Of a stretch of 64,000 bases of DNA, positions 63,663-64,000 are shown in pieces (the stretch's first letter is position 1; each line of letters starts with the position of its first letter). The stretch spans positions 21,001 through 85,000 of the forward strand of contig JACWDR010000001.1 of assembly GCA_014653975.1 (NCBI GenBank). Reading direction: 5' to 3'. A program made the translations under genes and the position numbers. Below the pieces are notes generated by a model that was not told the origin of the DNA, made no database searches, and worked only from the letters and a program-made list of their open reading frames with translations. The DNA is from Pelagibacterales bacterium SAG-MED20. Its GTDB lineage: Bacteria > Pseudomonadota > Alphaproteobacteria > Pelagibacterales > Pelagibacteraceae.

Positions 63663-64000
63663 TTATCTTTTATAAAAAATAAACTTATTTGTTTTTATAT
63701 TTAACAAAAATTTTAATTTATCAATCGACTCATCTTTGTCTTTAACAATACTCCATCCTAAATATTTGCTAAGTTTAATACTCAATTTATTTGAATTTTT
63801 TATAAATGATAGCCATTTAACATTTTTTTTATATTTATATCTCTGCCAATTTAAAGCATATAATATTTCTTTAATTGTACAATCCTTAGAACAAGCAAAC
63901 CATCCAGATATATTATATTCTATATTTTTAAGAGAAAATAAATTTTCCTCATATAAATACAAAATCTTTAACCCATTTTTAGTAAGCACATATGATTTTC
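63663..64000 (-). CDS. Partial protein, possibly a GNAT-type acetyltransferase (PseH-like place)
   Basis: The frame is open to the right edge (it reads KSYVLTKNGLKILYLYEE), so the start is outside the window; the nominal internal start is GTG at 63989. The visible 111 residues end FIFYKR. FIKNSNKLSIKLSKYLGW resembles the C-terminal NxxSxxLxxKLGf segment of GNAT acyltransferases, and a PseH acetyltransferase is expected next to pseI. The evidence is thin. Confidence 0.4.
   Translation of the reverse strand, partial: KSYVLTKNGLKILYLYEENLFSLKNIEYNISGWFACSKDCTIKEILYALNWQRYKYKKNVKWLSFIKNSNKLSIKLSKYLGWSIVKDKDESIDKLKFLLNIKTNKFIFYKR

Noticed and set aside
8437..64000. Island as an integrative element or prophage
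   Set aside because: No integrase, transposase, phage gene or attachment-site duplication was seen; the tRNA gene is separated from the island by the pnt operon. Homologous recombination between conserved flanks is a simpler explanation.

Overview
The window looks like a piece of a SAR11 (Candidatus Pelagibacter-type) alphaproteobacterial chromosome. It is very AT-rich, with tightly packed and often overlapping genes. The left edge has an alphaproteobacterial gene order: class I aldolase, thiE, efp, suhB, rpmE, a TrcR/DUF1013 regulator, rpsU, initiator tRNA, a split pntAA/pntAB/pntB set, an aa3-oxidase subunit IV peptide, rpmJ and 5S rRNA. No insertion sequence, integrase, phage gene or CRISPR array was seen, and no gene-free stretch exceeds 300 bases.

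Bases 1-8390 are housekeeping. From about 8400 to the right edge almost every gene is for cell-envelope glycans: nucleotide-sugar enzymes, glycosyltransferases, methyltransferases, flippase-like and polymerase-like membrane proteins, and nonulosonic (sialic-like) acid genes. The 5S gene sits directly at the left edge of this block with no 23S or 16S gene beside it. That fits the SAR11 hypervariable region 2, which as I recall lies between the 16S-23S pair and a detached 5S gene. The matching 16S-23S would be beyond the right edge.

The island falls into strand blocks that probably reflect transcription units. (A) minus, 21576 to 8437: glycosyltransferases, a WecA-like phosphoglycosyltransferase, a DUF4956/CotH/VTC trio, then GDP-fucose genes (gmd, fcl). 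(B) plus, 21689-24500: methyltransferase and two GT4 enzymes. (C) minus, 35112 to 24492: radical SAM protein, SDR, PglK-like ABC flippase, pseB, pseC, a decayed gmd copy, GT2, epimerases, a C-methyltransferase-like protein and a cupin. (D) plus, 35180-41603: a surface-carbohydrate protein, then a cobalamin riboswitch followed by a BtuB-like receptor, a DUF6580 membrane protein, a B12-binding radical SAM enzyme and a NeuB-family synthase. (E) minus, 48451 to 41609: carbamoyltransferase, a glycosyltransferase-like protein, full-length transketolase, SDR and a CMP-sugar synthetase. (F) plus, 48708-54598: pentapeptide-repeat/PhyH fusion, radical SAM protein, GT2, metallo-beta-lactamase-fold protein and pseF. 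(G) minus, right edge to 54595: pseI, an AMP ligase split by a frameshift, LuxE-like and LuxC-like proteins, a hot-dog dehydratase, radical SAM protein, SDR, split transketolase and an acyl carrier protein.

The genes most worth following up are: the B12-riboswitch operon that feeds into a nonulosonic acid synthase; the acyl-carrier/LuxC/LuxE/ketolase cassette, which looks like a route to an unusual acyl-derived or branched sugar; the CotH-VTC-DUF4956 trio; and two genes (O-antigen ligase, AMP ligase) each interrupted by one extra base in a run of ten identical bases.
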